Source of the DNA: an uncultured Bacteroidales bacterium
GTDB lineage: Bacteria; Bacteroidota; Bacteroidia; Bacteroidales; Muribaculaceae
Direction: 5' to 3'
DNA length: 64,000 bases
Assembly (NCBI GenBank): GCA_902776835.1
Contig: CACYRK010000010.1
Coordinates: 1 to 64,000 of the forward strand
The translations under genes and the position numbers were made by a program. Each line of letters begins with the position of its first letter. The stretch's first letter is position 1. This document shows positions 1-8,417 of this stretch, piece by piece. Below the pieces are notes generated by a model, which was given only the letters and a program-made list of their open reading frames with translations, searched no databases and had not been told where the DNA came from.

Positions 1-152
1 CGGCGGTGCTTCCGCATCGCTGCGTGCAAATTTAGTGATTTTCTATAAAAAATGACCCATCTTTCGCCTTCAAAAACTTTTTTAAATGAAATTGCCGTGC
101 ACCTGAGTGCATTTTTATCGCCCCTCATGGTGTGGGATTTCAATTTTTTTCG

Positions 153-160
153 TAAATTTG
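153..160 (+). promoter_or_regulatory. Probable -7 box upstream of the deoxynucleoside kinase operon
   Basis: TAAATTTG matches the Bacteroidetes -7 consensus TAnnTTTG and lies 19 bases before the first kinase start. I see no TTTG at the expected -33 distance, so only the -7 half is supported. Bases 1-152 hold no gene that I can recognise. Confidence 0.45.
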
Positions 161-179
161 TGGCATATAAGATTTAGCC

Positions 180-821
180 ATGCACATTGTTATCGCCGGA
201 AACATAGGAAGCGGAAAATCCACACTCACTCGGCTGCTCGCCCAGCACTACGGCTGGACACCACAATATGAGTCGGTTGAGCACAACCCGTATCTCGAGG
301 ATTACTATCACGACATTCACCGATGGTCGTTCAACCTCGAGGTGTACTTCCTCAAGGAGCGCTTTCGCGACCTCATCGCCATTGGGCAGTCTCAGGGCAC
401 AATTATCCAGGACCGCTCGATATTTGAGGGCGTGTATGTGTTCATGGCCAACAACAAAGCCATGGGCAACCTCACCGACCGCGATTACAACACCTACATG
501 GAACTCTTTGAGCAGATGCTCACCGTGGTGCGTTTGCCCGACCTCATGATTTACTTGCGCGCCTCGGTGGCACACCTGGTGGGCAACATACAGAAGCGCG
601 GACGCGACTACGAGCAGGTGATGCAACTCGAATATCTCGAAAACCTGAACCGGCGCTACGAGGATTTCATCACCAACCAGTACAAGGGACGCGTGATGAT
701 TATCGACAAGGACAGCCTCGACTTTGAGCATCGGCCCGAGGACTTCCAACTCGTCACCGACCGCATCGACAGGCTGCTCTACGGCCTCTTCCCCGATGAC
801 TCCTCCTTAATACAACAATAA
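180..821 (+). CDS. Deoxynucleoside kinase (first of a tandem pair)
   Basis: A 213-residue kinase of the dCK/dGK/dAK family, which uses ATP to phosphorylate deoxynucleosides in the cytoplasmic purine/pyrimidine salvage pathway. The P-loop GNIGSGKST lies at residues 7-15. The family DRS motif (QDRSIFE) is near residue 79, and an arginine-rich lid (QKRGRDYEQ) is near residue 140. The length is normal for bacterial members. The ATG at 180 is the only start consistent with the P-loop position. The gene is followed after 12 bases by a paralogue of almost the same length and motif layout. In Lactobacillus, adjacent dAK and dGK genes encode subunits of a heterodimer; a similar pairing here is inference. 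Substrate specificity cannot be read from the sequence. Confidence 0.93.
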   Translation: MHIVIAGNIGSGKSTLTRLLAQHYGWTPQYESVEHNPYLEDYYHDIHRWSFNLEVYFLKERFRDLIAIGQSQGTIIQDRSIFEGVYVFMANNKAMGNLTDRDYNTYMELFEQMLTVVRLPDLMIYLRASVAHLVGNIQKRGRDYEQVMQLEYLENLNRRYEDFITNQYKGRVMIIDKDSLDFEHRPEDFQLVTDRIDRLLYGLFPDDSSLIQQ

Positions 822-833
822 ATTTTTACAATT

Positions 834-1454
834 ATGCATATAGCAGTAGCAGGAAACATAGGTTGTGGCAAGACCACTCTCACTCGGATGCTCTCACAGC
901 GTTACAGTTGGGAGCCTCGTTTCGAATCGGTGAGCGACAATCCGTATCTGGCCGACTTTTACGCCGATATGGAGCGATGGTCGTTTAACTTGCAGATTTA
1001 CTTCTTGAACAAGCGATTCAAAGAGGTGGTCGAAATTTCAAAGAGCGACAAGGTGATTATCCAAGACCGCACAATATTTGAGGACGCACGCATCTTTGCT
1101 CCCAACCTACACGACCAGGGCATGATGAGCGACCGCGACTTCGCCAACTATCAGGACCTCTTCGACCTGATGATGTCGCTCGTCAAACTGCCCGACCTCA
1201 TGATTTACATCCGGGCCAGCATCCCCACACTGGTGTCGCAAATCCAGAAGCGCGGACGCGAGTACGAGCAGTCGATGCGACTCGACTATCTCAAGGGTCT
1301 CGAGCAGCGTTACGAAAAATGGATTGCCGACTACAAAGGACCGCTGCTGGTGGTCGACGGCGACAACTGCAAGTTTGGCGACAATCCGGAGGACTTCGTG
1401 CAAGTGACCGACAAAATCGACGCTATGCTCTACGGCCTCTTCCCAATGATGTAA
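834..1454 (+). CDS. Deoxynucleoside kinase (second of a tandem pair)
   Basis: A 206-residue paralogue of the preceding gene. It has P-loop GNIGCGKTT (residues 7-15), the motif QDRTIFED near residue 79 and the lid segment QKRGREYEQ. The two proteins share most sequence around these motifs but differ in the substrate-pocket stretch between them, as expected if they prefer different deoxynucleosides. The gene starts 12 bases after its neighbour ends and is followed after 11 bases by an exported protein gene, so all three probably share one transcript. The family call is secure. Whether it is a deoxyadenosine or deoxyguanosine kinase is not decidable from the sequence alone. Confidence 0.93.
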   Translation: MHIAVAGNIGCGKTTLTRMLSQRYSWEPRFESVSDNPYLADFYADMERWSFNLQIYFLNKRFKEVVEISKSDKVIIQDRTIFEDARIFAPNLHDQGMMSDRDFANYQDLFDLMMSLVKLPDLMIYIRASIPTLVSQIQKRGREYEQSMRLDYLKGLEQRYEKWIADYKGPLLVVDGDNCKFGDNPEDFVQVTDKIDAMLYGLFPMM

Positions 1455-1465
1455 ACTTCAATACC

Positions 1466-2578
1466 ATGAAACGATTAATTCTATCGACAATGGCGCTACT
1501 GCTCGCCTTTGCACCTTTGGTGGCACAACTCCGGCCCGGCTACTTCGCGTTGGACGACAGCGACCTCAATGAGCGCATCGAGAGCGACTATCACCACCGC
1601 GAAGATTGGCGCGAGATATTACCTAAGAGTGATTTGCTAAGCGAAGAAAGTGCTCATTGGTTCGACGGGCTATACTACATCACAACGTTCTACGATGCCG
1701 ACGAGGCTGAACTTAATTACATCAAGTTCAACATCTTCACCAAAGATAAAAAGCCCGAAAGGGCTACGTTCCCTGTCAAGAATCAACGCATAATCCTGCC
1801 CAGCGGCAATGATCACACACTGTCGATGGAACGGCTCGGCAACTATGTGATGCTTGTCGAACGCGACGCCAGCGGGGCCGTGGTCAATGCCAGCTATTCC
1901 ATTACATCTAAGGAGTTGAACAACGGCCTGTTTTTGGCACCAATTCATTTTTTGCTGGGCGGCATCTACTCCATCGAGGGAAAGAAAGGACACCCGTTGT
2001 TCGGTCCCAAGATGTCACATTACAATGAACTCACCTATGAGAGCGACCCAGGAATTTACGCGCTGAAAGTCGATGTCGAGAAGCACGCCTTCTACGTGCT
2101 TTACGGCGGGGGCCGGGTGAGCAATGGCGACCCCAGCGACCCCAAGTGGGACAAGATGCCTGGCGGGGGCGGCGCTGGTGCAATAATGGGTCCCATGATA
2201 TGGGAAGTCAAGCCGTGGGTGCAGGGGCTGGAGGTGACCGTAGTGCACGACGAGCCCTTTGTGTCACACAAGCCCAGCATACCCAACCACGCCTTGCTCA
2301 GCCGGCTGCACGGGCCGTACGAGCACGTGCCAGGCGTGTGGGCCGTGGCTTCGGTCATCCCAATCACGCCGCAATTGCTCAGCTTCATACCTACTGAGAC
2401 CTTGGAGTTCATGCTCAATGAGATGCGGGCGCGACACGGAGAATGGTTCCCCGATCCTGATGTGCAGATGGTTTTCAACAGCCAACCGTGGTACAAAGCC
2501 ACCTACGAGCCCGCAAAACTTACCGCCATCGAGGATTTCAACACCTCGGCCATCAAGGCCGAATTATCGCGCCGATAA
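1466..2578 (+). CDS. Exported protein with a C-terminal YARHG domain
   Basis: A 370-residue protein starting at the ATG at 1466 (MKRLILSTMALLLAF), which gives a clean signal peptide ending near VAQ at residue 21. An upstream in-frame ATG lies inside the kinase gene and is unlikely to be the start. The last ~65 residues contain MRARHGEWF and FNSQPWYKA, which fit the YARHG extracellular domain (ARHG followed by a QPWY segment). The middle ~280 residues, including a Gly-rich stretch near 235 (MPGGGGAGA), match no family I recognise. The gene is the last of the deoxynucleoside kinase transcript and converges with the DUF2851 gene 24 bases away. The function is unknown. Confidence 0.8.
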   Translation: MKRLILSTMALLLAFAPLVAQLRPGYFALDDSDLNERIESDYHHREDWREILPKSDLLSEESAHWFDGLYYITTFYDADEAELNYIKFNIFTKDKKPERATFPVKNQRIILPSGNDHTLSMERLGNYVMLVERDASGAVVNASYSITSKELNNGLFLAPIHFLLGGIYSIEGKKGHPLFGPKMSHYNELTYESDPGIYALKVDVEKHAFYVLYGGGRVSNGDPSDPKWDKMPGGGGAGAIMGPMIWEVKPWVQGLEVTVVHDEPFVSHKPSIPNHALLSRLHGPYEHVPGVWAVASVIPITPQLLSFIPTETLEFMLNEMRARHGEWFPDPDVQMVFNSQPWYKATYEPAKLTAIEDFNTSAIKAELSRR

Positions 2579-2602
2579 TCCCCTATTCAAAAATATAATT
2601 CG

Positions 2603-3886
2603 TTAACTGCGGTGGGCGGCAGTGCTGAGCAGGCGGTGCCCGATGCGGCAGTAGATGCACTTGCGGGCCTCGCAGTAGTTGCGTTTAAGTTGTATCAGGG
2701 CCTGCGTTACCAGTGCGCTGTCGCTCTTCAGCCCCGCCGTGGCAAATTGCGCCACTATGCTGTTTTGCTCGGGACGCAGCGACTCCAGCAGCGCAATGGC
2801 GCGGTCGTGAAGTTCGTAGTTGTCGGTGAGTTCACCACGAGCGTAAAACAGTGGTGCGACGGTGTTAATCAGCACGATGTCGATCGACCGCTGGCTCAGC
2901 GCGCTGGTGGCCTGCGGCGTGGCTTTACCAAAGGTGTAATGCGTGGACCAGTAGCCCGTGAGTTCAACAGCGAAGAGCGCACGCAGCGCTTTCTCGCCAT
3001 CAGCCTCCATGATGTCCTGCATCAGGTTGAAGCCGCCGTGCACGTAGTGCGCCAGCAGGGCGATGCGGCGGTAAGGGAAATTCTGGGGCCGGATGCGGAA
3101 CAACTTCCACGACTCGGCGTCCATGGGTCGCAGCGAGAATTTATTGGCCAAGAAAGCATATTCGCGGCACAGATGCTCATGGTAAGCGTCGCCGGCGCTC
3201 CGCGTGGGGTCGAGCAGTCCGGCCTGCCCCAGGAGCAAGGCCTCGACCTGCAGCAGCGAGTCGCTGTGCTTGTGCAGCAGCCGCAACGGGGTGCGGCGCG
3301 CCAGACGCTCCAGAGCATCGCTATTGATGCCGAAGCCCAACGTGCGGGCCAGCGTCACGTAGCACACGTCCTCCCAACTGCCGCTATACGCGTCAAGCAG
3401 GTCGTGAAGGCGCTGCACCTTGCCGTGAAGGCGCTCGAAGGCCAGCGCGTCGATCCACTCAGTAATCACCAGGTGGGGCACTTCCTTGAGTTGCGACGAG
3501 CAGGGCAACTCGGTGCGCGCGTTCACCAGGCTATCGTAACTCTCGCCGAAGCGCGGCGAGCACTGCAACACCAGTTGTGGGATGCGCTCGCCATTGCTGC
3601 GAAACACTGGCGCGTCGTCCTTGTCGACAACGTGCAGAATCACGCTGTCGTAACTCTTGTCGGTGTGGTGGCCATGACGCTGCCAGTCGCTGGCGCGCAC
3701 GTGAATCTCCACGTTGCCCACCCACAGGTGCCCGTCAATCTCTACTTTGGCGTTGAAAAAGTCGGGGCCGGCATCGGTGTTGAGCAGGCCCGGGTCAATC
3801 ACCCGCACCCGCTTCCCGTCGTTGGTGAGCATGTCGTCGCTGCGCCACAGCCGGTGTTGCCACACGTATTGCATGAGTTTTTCCAT
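2603..3886 (-). CDS. DUF2851 family protein
   Basis: I place the start at MEKLMQYVWQHRLW (427 residues), where Bacteroidetes DUF2851 proteins normally begin; an upstream ATG at 3922 would add 12 residues. The conserved family segments are visible: VIDPGLLNTDAGPDFFNAKV (residues ~30-50) and WVGNVEIHVRASDW just after. The family is widespread in Bacteroidetes and has no established role. The Asp/Glu/His-rich N-terminal block resembles a nuclease-like fold, but that is only a suggestion. The gene is transcribed towards the kinase operon and away from tRNA-Phe. Confidence 0.85.
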   Translation of the reverse strand: MEKLMQYVWQHRLWRSDDMLTNDGKRVRVIDPGLLNTDAGPDFFNAKVEIDGHLWVGNVEIHVRASDWQRHGHHTDKSYDSVILHVVDKDDAPVFRSNGERIPQLVLQCSPRFGESYDSLVNARTELPCSSQLKEVPHLVITEWIDALAFERLHGKVQRLHDLLDAYSGSWEDVCYVTLARTLGFGINSDALERLARRTPLRLLHKHSDSLLQVEALLLGQAGLLDPTRSAGDAYHEHLCREYAFLANKFSLRPMDAESWKLFRIRPQNFPYRRIALLAHYVHGGFNLMQDIMEADGEKALRALFAVELTGYWSTHYTFGKATPQATSALSQRSIDIVLINTVAPLFYARGELTDNYELHDRAIALLESLRPEQNSIVAQFATAGLKSDSALVTQALIQLKRNYCEARKCIYCRIGHRLLSTAAHRS

Positions 3887-4043
3887 CGTCGCTTTCATGA
3901 TGGGCATTGCAACCCATCCCATAACTGGGCGATGAAGTTAGTAAAAATTCTTCAATCGCGGGCAAAAACTTGCCAAAAATGCACCCTAAGAGGGGCAAAA
4001 ATCAACTTTTTTTGCCTCAAAGAGCATTTTTTTTCAAAAAAAT

Positions 4044-4074
4044 TTTGCCAATTCAAAAATCCGACCTACCTTTG
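4044..4074 (+). promoter_or_regulatory. Bacteroidetes-type promoter of tRNA-Phe
   Basis: TTTG (4044-4047), 19 bases, TACCTTTG (4067-4074) is an exact match to the Bacteroidetes -33/-7 consensus. It lies 20 bases before the mature tRNA, as expected for a short leader. Confidence 0.85.
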
Positions 4075-4094
4075 CACTCGCAATTTTGCGAAAG

Positions 4095-4166
4095 GGTACC
4101 TTAGCTCAGTGGTAGAGCAGTGGACTGAAAATCCGCGTGTCCCTGGTTCGATCCCCGGAGGTACCA
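4095..4166 (+). tRNA. tRNA-Phe (GAA anticodon)
   Basis: A 72-base cloverleaf. The acceptor stem GGTACCT pairs perfectly with AGGTACC. The D stem is GCTC/GAGC. The anticodon stem is GTGGA/TCCGC with loop CTGAAAA, giving anticodon GAA. The T loop is TTCGATC. The T stem (CCTGG/CCCGG) has one T-C mismatch at its middle pair. The CCA end is not fully encoded: discriminator A is followed by CCT. The gene has its own promoter and terminator, so it is a single-gene transcription unit. Confidence 0.95.
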
Positions 4167-4169
4167 CCT

Positions 4170-4203
4170 GGCACTCAGCACAACGCTGGGTGCCATTTTT
4201 TTT
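4170..4203 (+). terminator. Intrinsic terminator of tRNA-Phe
   Basis: GGCACTCAGC (4170-4179) pairs with GCTGGGTGCC (4185-4194) across a 5-base loop with a single G-T wobble, followed by A and eight T. It starts 3 bases after the tRNA. Confidence 0.9.
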
Positions 4204-4322
4204 GTAACATAGCCACTGGCTCGCGTCATGATCGCCCGACACACCACCCCATTGTTAACACAATGGAAATCAGGTATTTCACTCTTTTCTCAACTCACAG
4301 CCAAAAAATAATCAGCTTTTTA

Positions 4323-4354
4323 TTTCGCTCATTCAAAACTATTGCGTACCTTTG
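4323..4354 (+). promoter_or_regulatory. Promoter of the secreted dockerin protein gene
   Basis: TTTC (4323-4326), 20 bases, TACCTTTG (4347-4354): one mismatch to the -33 box and a perfect -7 box. It leaves a leader of about 50 bases before the ATG at 4412. Confidence 0.7.
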
Positions 4355-4411
4355 TCAGTTAGTTGGATAACTATGCAAACAACCATTTTATTAACCTATA
4401 AACACAACGAA

Positions 4412-7012
4412 ATGAGGAAATTTCTAACTCTCTTTGCTTCGGTTCTGCTCGCTGCAAGTGCGTGGGCAGCAACCGTGACGATTGACTTCTCGCAGCAAGG
4501 CTATGCCAACGCTCAGGAAGTCACCACGCTCACAGTGAGTGGAGTTACTGTCACTTTTGACAAGGGCACCAACACCACCACTCCTAAGTATTACACAACG
4601 GGCACTGGTGTTCGCGTTTATGGCAGCAACACTATAACTGTATCTGCATCTGAAAATATCAATCAAATTGATTTCACGTTCTCAGGTTCCAGTTATAATT
4701 TTGCTCATGGCACTACCGGTAGTGCAACTGCTGATACTGGCACGTATACCGAGGATGGCGCTGCAGGCTCATGGACTGGCGGCGCAGGCACAGTAACAAT
4801 TACTTTGCCCGGCGGAAGCGGTCATGCACGTCTGCAGAAGATGGTGGTTACCACTGGCGGATCGGCTGTGGTTACTACCGCTACTCCTACCTTCACTCCC
4901 GCCGCTGGCACTTACTACGCTCCCATCGAGGTGTCGCTGAAATGCGCCACTGCTGGTGCATCGATTTACTACACCACCAACGGCACCGCTCCCACGGCTT
5001 CGAGCACGCTCTACAGCGCTCCCATCGCCCTGAGCAGCAACACCACCATCAAGGCTATCGCTATCGCCAACAACGTCGAGAGCGAGGTGGCTACCGCTGA
5101 GTATGTGTTTGGCTCCGCAACTTCGGTTGCCAACATCGCAGCATTCCTTGCTGTCGAGGATAATACGCAGGTGGTGTTCACCAACCCCGTGACCGTGCTC
5201 AAGCAGAACGGCAAGAACATGTATGTACAAGACGCAACCGGTAACGCTTTGTTCTATGGCACCACCGGTAAGACTTACAAAGCAGGCGACGTGATTCCCG
5301 CTGGCTTCACTGGCACCAAGATGCCCTACAACGGTGAATACGAACTTGCTGTGGATGCAAACAGCAACTTCCAGGATGGCACCGCTGGCACCGCCGTTAC
5401 ACCTACCCAGATCACCGTTGCTCAGATGGGTCACAGCAACTTTGCACATCTAGTTGTCATCAACAACGCAACTCTGGGCTACACCGAGCAAAGCGACGGC
5501 TCTAAGAAAATGTCGACCATTACCGACGAGAGCGGTACGGGTTCTGCTCACAACGGCTTAGGCTTCAACGTGAGCGGCTTCGACTACACCAAGACTTACA
5601 ACGTGACTGGTATCGTGGGCGCTTACAAGACCGCTTCGGCTGAGAACGTAACCTACCAAATCCTCCCCATCAGTGTTGAAGAGGTTGGTGGTGGCGGTAC
5701 TACTGTCGAAGGTATCACAATCGCTGAGTTCCAGCAGACTGCCGACAACACTGCAGTGACCATCGGCAACGATGTTGTTGCTCTCGCTCAAAATGGCTCG
5801 CGCCTCTTTGTTAAGGACGACACGGGCTACATGCTTATCTTCGGCTCGGTTGGCGAGACCTACAACACTGGCGACGTGATTCCCGCTGGATTCAAGGGTA
5901 CCAAGACCACCTACGACGGTGAGCCTGAGTTGAAGAGTGACAACAACATCCAGAAACTCGAAGGCTTCAATGCTGCCAAGGGCACCGTTACCGTGACCCC
6001 CGAGGATGTTGCTACTTCTTTCATCGCACACGAGAACTTCGGTCACTATGTAGTTATTAAGAATGTCACCATCGACAACGACAACAAGAAACTGACCGAC
6101 GCCAACGGCAACACCTGCGCATTCTACAACAACATGGGTGCCACTATCCCCGCCGACCTCACTCAGAAGTACGACGTGTATGGCATCGTAGGTTCGTATG
6201 GCAAGACCAACACCGTCTATCAACTGCTCACCACCAACATCACTCTGGCTGGCGGTGGACAAGTGGAAGTTCCCAAGGTGGCCGACGTGAACGCTCTGTT
6301 TGAGCTGCCCGCCGAGACTACCGCCGAGATTACCAGCGACCTGATTGCCATCTATCAGAATGGTCAAAACCTGTATGTGAAGAACAACGACACCTTCACA
6401 CTGGTTTATGGTCCGCTCGACAACACCTTCACCAACGGTGACGTTATCAAGAACGCACAGGCAAGTTGGAAGACTTACAACGGCGCTAAGCAACTCACCC
6501 CGGTTAGTGAGACATTCGTCGCCGACCACCACGGTGATGAGGTGCAACCCATTGAGACCGCTATCGAGGAGATCGGTCAAGACTGGGTACACACCTATGT
6601 CAAGTTGCTCGACTGCACCGTCACACTCGACTCGGTCAAGAACAATGTGGCTTACTACACTCTCAACGACGGCAGTGCCGAACTCGTTGCTTACAACCGC
6701 TTCGGCGTTGAGATTCCTGAGGCTGAACAGCTCGAGGGACACACCTTCAACATCACTGGCTTCGTATCGCTCTACAAGGGTCTGGTTCAGCTCTATCCCG
6801 TCGATGGTGAGTATGCCGACATGCCCGAGTACAAAGATGGCGATGTCAACGGCGACAACAACGTTGATGGTAACGACCTCAACACCCTTATCAACATCAT
6901 TCTGGGTAAGGATAGCGCCGACAACTACGACGGACGCGCCAACGTTGATCACCAAGGTGGCGTAGATGGTAACGACCTGAATGCACTCATCAACATCCTG
7001 CTGGGAAAATAA
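4412..7012 (+). CDS. Large secreted multidomain protein with C-terminal dockerin pair
   Basis: An 866-residue exported protein. The start at 4412 (MRKFLTLFASVLLAASAWA) gives a signal peptide of 19 residues; earlier in-frame ATGs would bury it. Domains in order: an N-terminal module (~20-155) beginning TIDFSQQGYANAQEV that is also found at the N-terminus of the 2317-residue protein; a chitobiase C-terminal-like domain (~155-235; TPAAGTYYAPIEV, IYYTTNGTAPT); three OB-fold-like repeats (~240-390, ~433-600, ~625-800) each containing a variant of TYKAGDVIPAGFTGTK; and a dockerin pair (~807-866) with two calcium loops (DVNGDNNVDGNDL and a degenerate second loop) ending exactly at DLNALINILLGK. No catalytic domain is recognisable. 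It is likely a cell-surface or secreted adhesion/binding protein; the dockerin's partner is unknown. Confidence 0.85.
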   Translation: MRKFLTLFASVLLAASAWAATVTIDFSQQGYANAQEVTTLTVSGVTVTFDKGTNTTTPKYYTTGTGVRVYGSNTITVSASENINQIDFTFSGSSYNFAHGTTGSATADTGTYTEDGAAGSWTGGAGTVTITLPGGSGHARLQKMVVTTGGSAVVTTATPTFTPAAGTYYAPIEVSLKCATAGASIYYTTNGTAPTASSTLYSAPIALSSNTTIKAIAIANNVESEVATAEYVFGSATSVANIAAFLAVEDNTQVVFTNPVTVLKQNGKNMYVQDATGNALFYGTTGKTYKAGDVIPAGFTGTKMPYNGEYELAVDANSNFQDGTAGTAVTPTQITVAQMGHSNFAHLVVINNATLGYTEQSDGSKKMSTITDESGTGSAHNGLGFNVSGFDYTKTYNVTGIVGAYKTASAENVTYQILPISVEEVGGGGTTVEGITIAEFQQTADNTAVTIGNDVVALAQNGSRLFVKDDTGYMLIFGSVGETYNTGDVIPAGFKGTKTTYDGEPELKSDNNIQKLEGFNAAKGTVTVTPEDVATSFIAHENFGHYVVIKNVTIDNDNKKLTDANGNTCAFYNNMGATIPADLTQKYDVYGIVGSYGKTNTVYQLLTTNITLAGGGQVEVPKVADVNALFELPAETTAEITSDLIAIYQNGQNLYVKNNDTFTLVYGPLDNTFTNGDVIKNAQASWKTYNGAKQLTPVSETFVADHHGDEVQPIETAIEEIGQDWVHTYVKLLDCTVTLDSVKNNVAYYTLNDGSAELVAYNRFGVEIPEAEQLEGHTFNITGFVSLYKGLVQLYPVDGEYADMPEYKDGDVNGDNNVDGNDLNTLINIILGKDSADNYDGRANVDHQGGVDGNDLNALINILLGK

Positions 7013-7041
7013 TGCATAACGCATAATGCACAATAACAACA

Positions 7042-7075
7042 GGCGGCGCGTCGCACGACGTGCCGCCATTGTTTT
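7042..7075 (+). terminator. Hairpin terminator after the dockerin protein gene
   Basis: A near-perfect palindrome begins GGCGGC at 7042 and ends GCCGCC at 7067 (one mismatched pair), followed by ATTGTTTT. It lies 29 bases after the stop codon. Confidence 0.75.
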
Positions 7076-7132
7076 GTTCGGTATGCTGCGATGCCATCGC
7101 AGCCCCCATCAGCCCGGCACCCTAAATAAGCA

Positions 7133-7176
7133 AGCGAAAATTTTGTATTTCGCTCAACTTGCACTAATTTTTGATT
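7133..7176 (+). repeat. Partial copy of the palindrome/promoter repeat
   Basis: GCGAAAattttgtaTTTCGC forms a short hairpin. It is followed by the shared segment CTCAACTTGCACTAATTTTTG, in which an extra T disrupts the -7 box. This looks like a decayed copy of the element at 7181-7247. Confidence 0.7.
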
Positions 7177-7180
7177 AATT

Positions 7181-7247
7181 AGGCGGCGTCTCGGAAATAA
7201 AAATGTGCGAGCACATTTTGTATTTCGCTCAACTTGCACTAATTTTG
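7181..7247 (+). promoter_or_regulatory. Palindrome/promoter repeat, copy 1 (polyprenyl synthase promoter)
   Basis: A quasi-palindrome, GAAATAAAAATGTGC-GA-GCACATTTTGTATTTC, has the -33 box TTTG (7217-7220) in its right arm. It is followed at 19 bases by TAATTTTG (7240-7247). The predicted transcript would begin only a few bases before the ATG at 7256. Related copies lie at 10862-10920, 10947-11008 and 40524-40590. Confidence 0.8.
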
Positions 7248-7255
7248 CAGTTGAA

Positions 7256-8230
7256 ATGACAAATCTCAGTCAAATACAAGCCGCACTGGGTCCCTATCTG
7301 GACCAAATGAACCGCCTTATCGCCGACACGCTGCACTGCGACACGCCGCTGATGAACAACATCGTGGCCAGTTACTTGCAGGTGAAAGGCAAGCAGTTAA
7401 GGCCCATAATGGCCATGCTCAGCGGACTATACTTCGGACAGGTCAACGACCGCGTGGTGGCCGCCGCAGCGGCTGTCGAGATGCTGCACAACGCATCGCT
7501 CATCCACGACGACGTCATCGACGAGGCGCAGCAGCGACGCGGACAAGACACCATCAATCACACCTGGAGCAACCACGTGGCCGTGCTCGTGGGCGACTAC
7601 TTCGTAACCACAGCGCTGCGATGCGCCGTGATGGCCCGCGACAGCCGAATACTCGAAGAACTCGCCAAGATGGGCGGCAGCCTGTCGCTCGGCGAGATAG
7701 CACAGGTCGACAACGCACGCCGCCACAACGTCGACGAGGCAACCTATATGGGCATTATCGGGCGCAAAACAGCCGCGCTTTTCGAGAGTTGCGTAGCAGT
7801 GGGCGGACTGGCGCTCGACGCGCCGCTCGACCAAATAGAGACGCTGCGGCGCTTTGCGCAATTGTTGGGCATATGCTTCCAGATGAAGGACGACACCTTC
7901 GACTACTACCACGACGACGTGGTGGGCAAGCCCACCGGAAACGACCTGCGCGAGGGCAAGGTGACCCTGCCGCTCATCTATGCCATGCGGCAAACCAGCC
8001 ACCCCGACCAGCCCGCAATGGCCCAACTGCTGCAACAAGCCACGCTCAGCACCGAGCAAATCGAGCAACTCGTTGACTTCGCCAAGCGAGCCGGCGGCAT
8101 CGACTACACCTACGACACCATGAAGCGGCTGCAGCGCGAGGCCGATGACGTGCTCGACACGCTGCCACACAGCCAGGCCATTGACTGGATGCGCGACATC
8201 TTCAGTTACATCATCGCACGCGACCGCTAA
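7256..8230 (+). CDS. Trans-polyprenyl diphosphate synthase (IspB-like)
   Basis: A 324-residue cytosolic prenyltransferase that extends farnesyl/geranyl diphosphate with isopentenyl diphosphate to make the side chain of quinones. The first aspartate-rich motif, LIHDDVIDEAQQRRG, lies near residue 85, and the second, QMKDDTFDYYHDD, near residue 210; both bind Mg-diphosphate. Other conserved segments are GKQLRP near residue 45 and GKPTGNDLREGKVTLPLIY. The start at 7256 follows a Bacteroidetes promoter almost without a leader. Chain length (octaprenyl or other) is not decidable. The next stretch downstream is intergenic repeat and an insertion sequence. Confidence 0.93.
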   Translation: MTNLSQIQAALGPYLDQMNRLIADTLHCDTPLMNNIVASYLQVKGKQLRPIMAMLSGLYFGQVNDRVVAAAAAVEMLHNASLIHDDVIDEAQQRRGQDTINHTWSNHVAVLVGDYFVTTALRCAVMARDSRILEELAKMGGSLSLGEIAQVDNARRHNVDEATYMGIIGRKTAALFESCVAVGGLALDAPLDQIETLRRFAQLLGICFQMKDDTFDYYHDDVVGKPTGNDLREGKVTLPLIYAMRQTSHPDQPAMAQLLQQATLSTEQIEQLVDFAKRAGGIDYTYDTMKRLQREADDVLDTLPHSQAIDWMRDIFSYIIARDR

Positions 8231-8251
8231 CCGCCCCACCCCACCACACAA

Positions 8252-8314
8252 AAAAAGCCCAACAGGACCAATAAGTCAAATAAGACCCATTGGCCCCATT
8301 TGACCCATTATTCC
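8252..8314 (+). repeat. 63-bp direct repeat, left copy, flanking the IS
   Basis: A sequence from AAAAAGCCCAACAGG to GACCCATTATTCC, repeated at 9975-10037 with one C/T difference. It directly abuts the inverted-repeat end of the IS and reads as a probable long target-site duplication. The sequence itself has a 9-bp period (units around CCCATT). Confidence 0.85.
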
Positions 8315-8382
8315 CCTGTTTTCGGCGCGAGTTGATTGTTGAGAAAAATGATGTCTGATAATCAGTGATTTACCTGAAAACA

Positions 8383-8414
8383 TTTGCAAAATGGCGTGTC
8401 CCATGCTATCTTTG
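8383..8414 (+). promoter_or_regulatory. Transposase promoter
   Basis: TTTG (8383-8386), 20 bases, TATCTTTG (8407-8414), a perfect Bacteroidetes consensus. The -7 box ends 3 bases before the likely start codon at 8418, so the mRNA would be leaderless or start inside the gene. Confidence 0.7.
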
Positions 8415-8417
8415 CAT

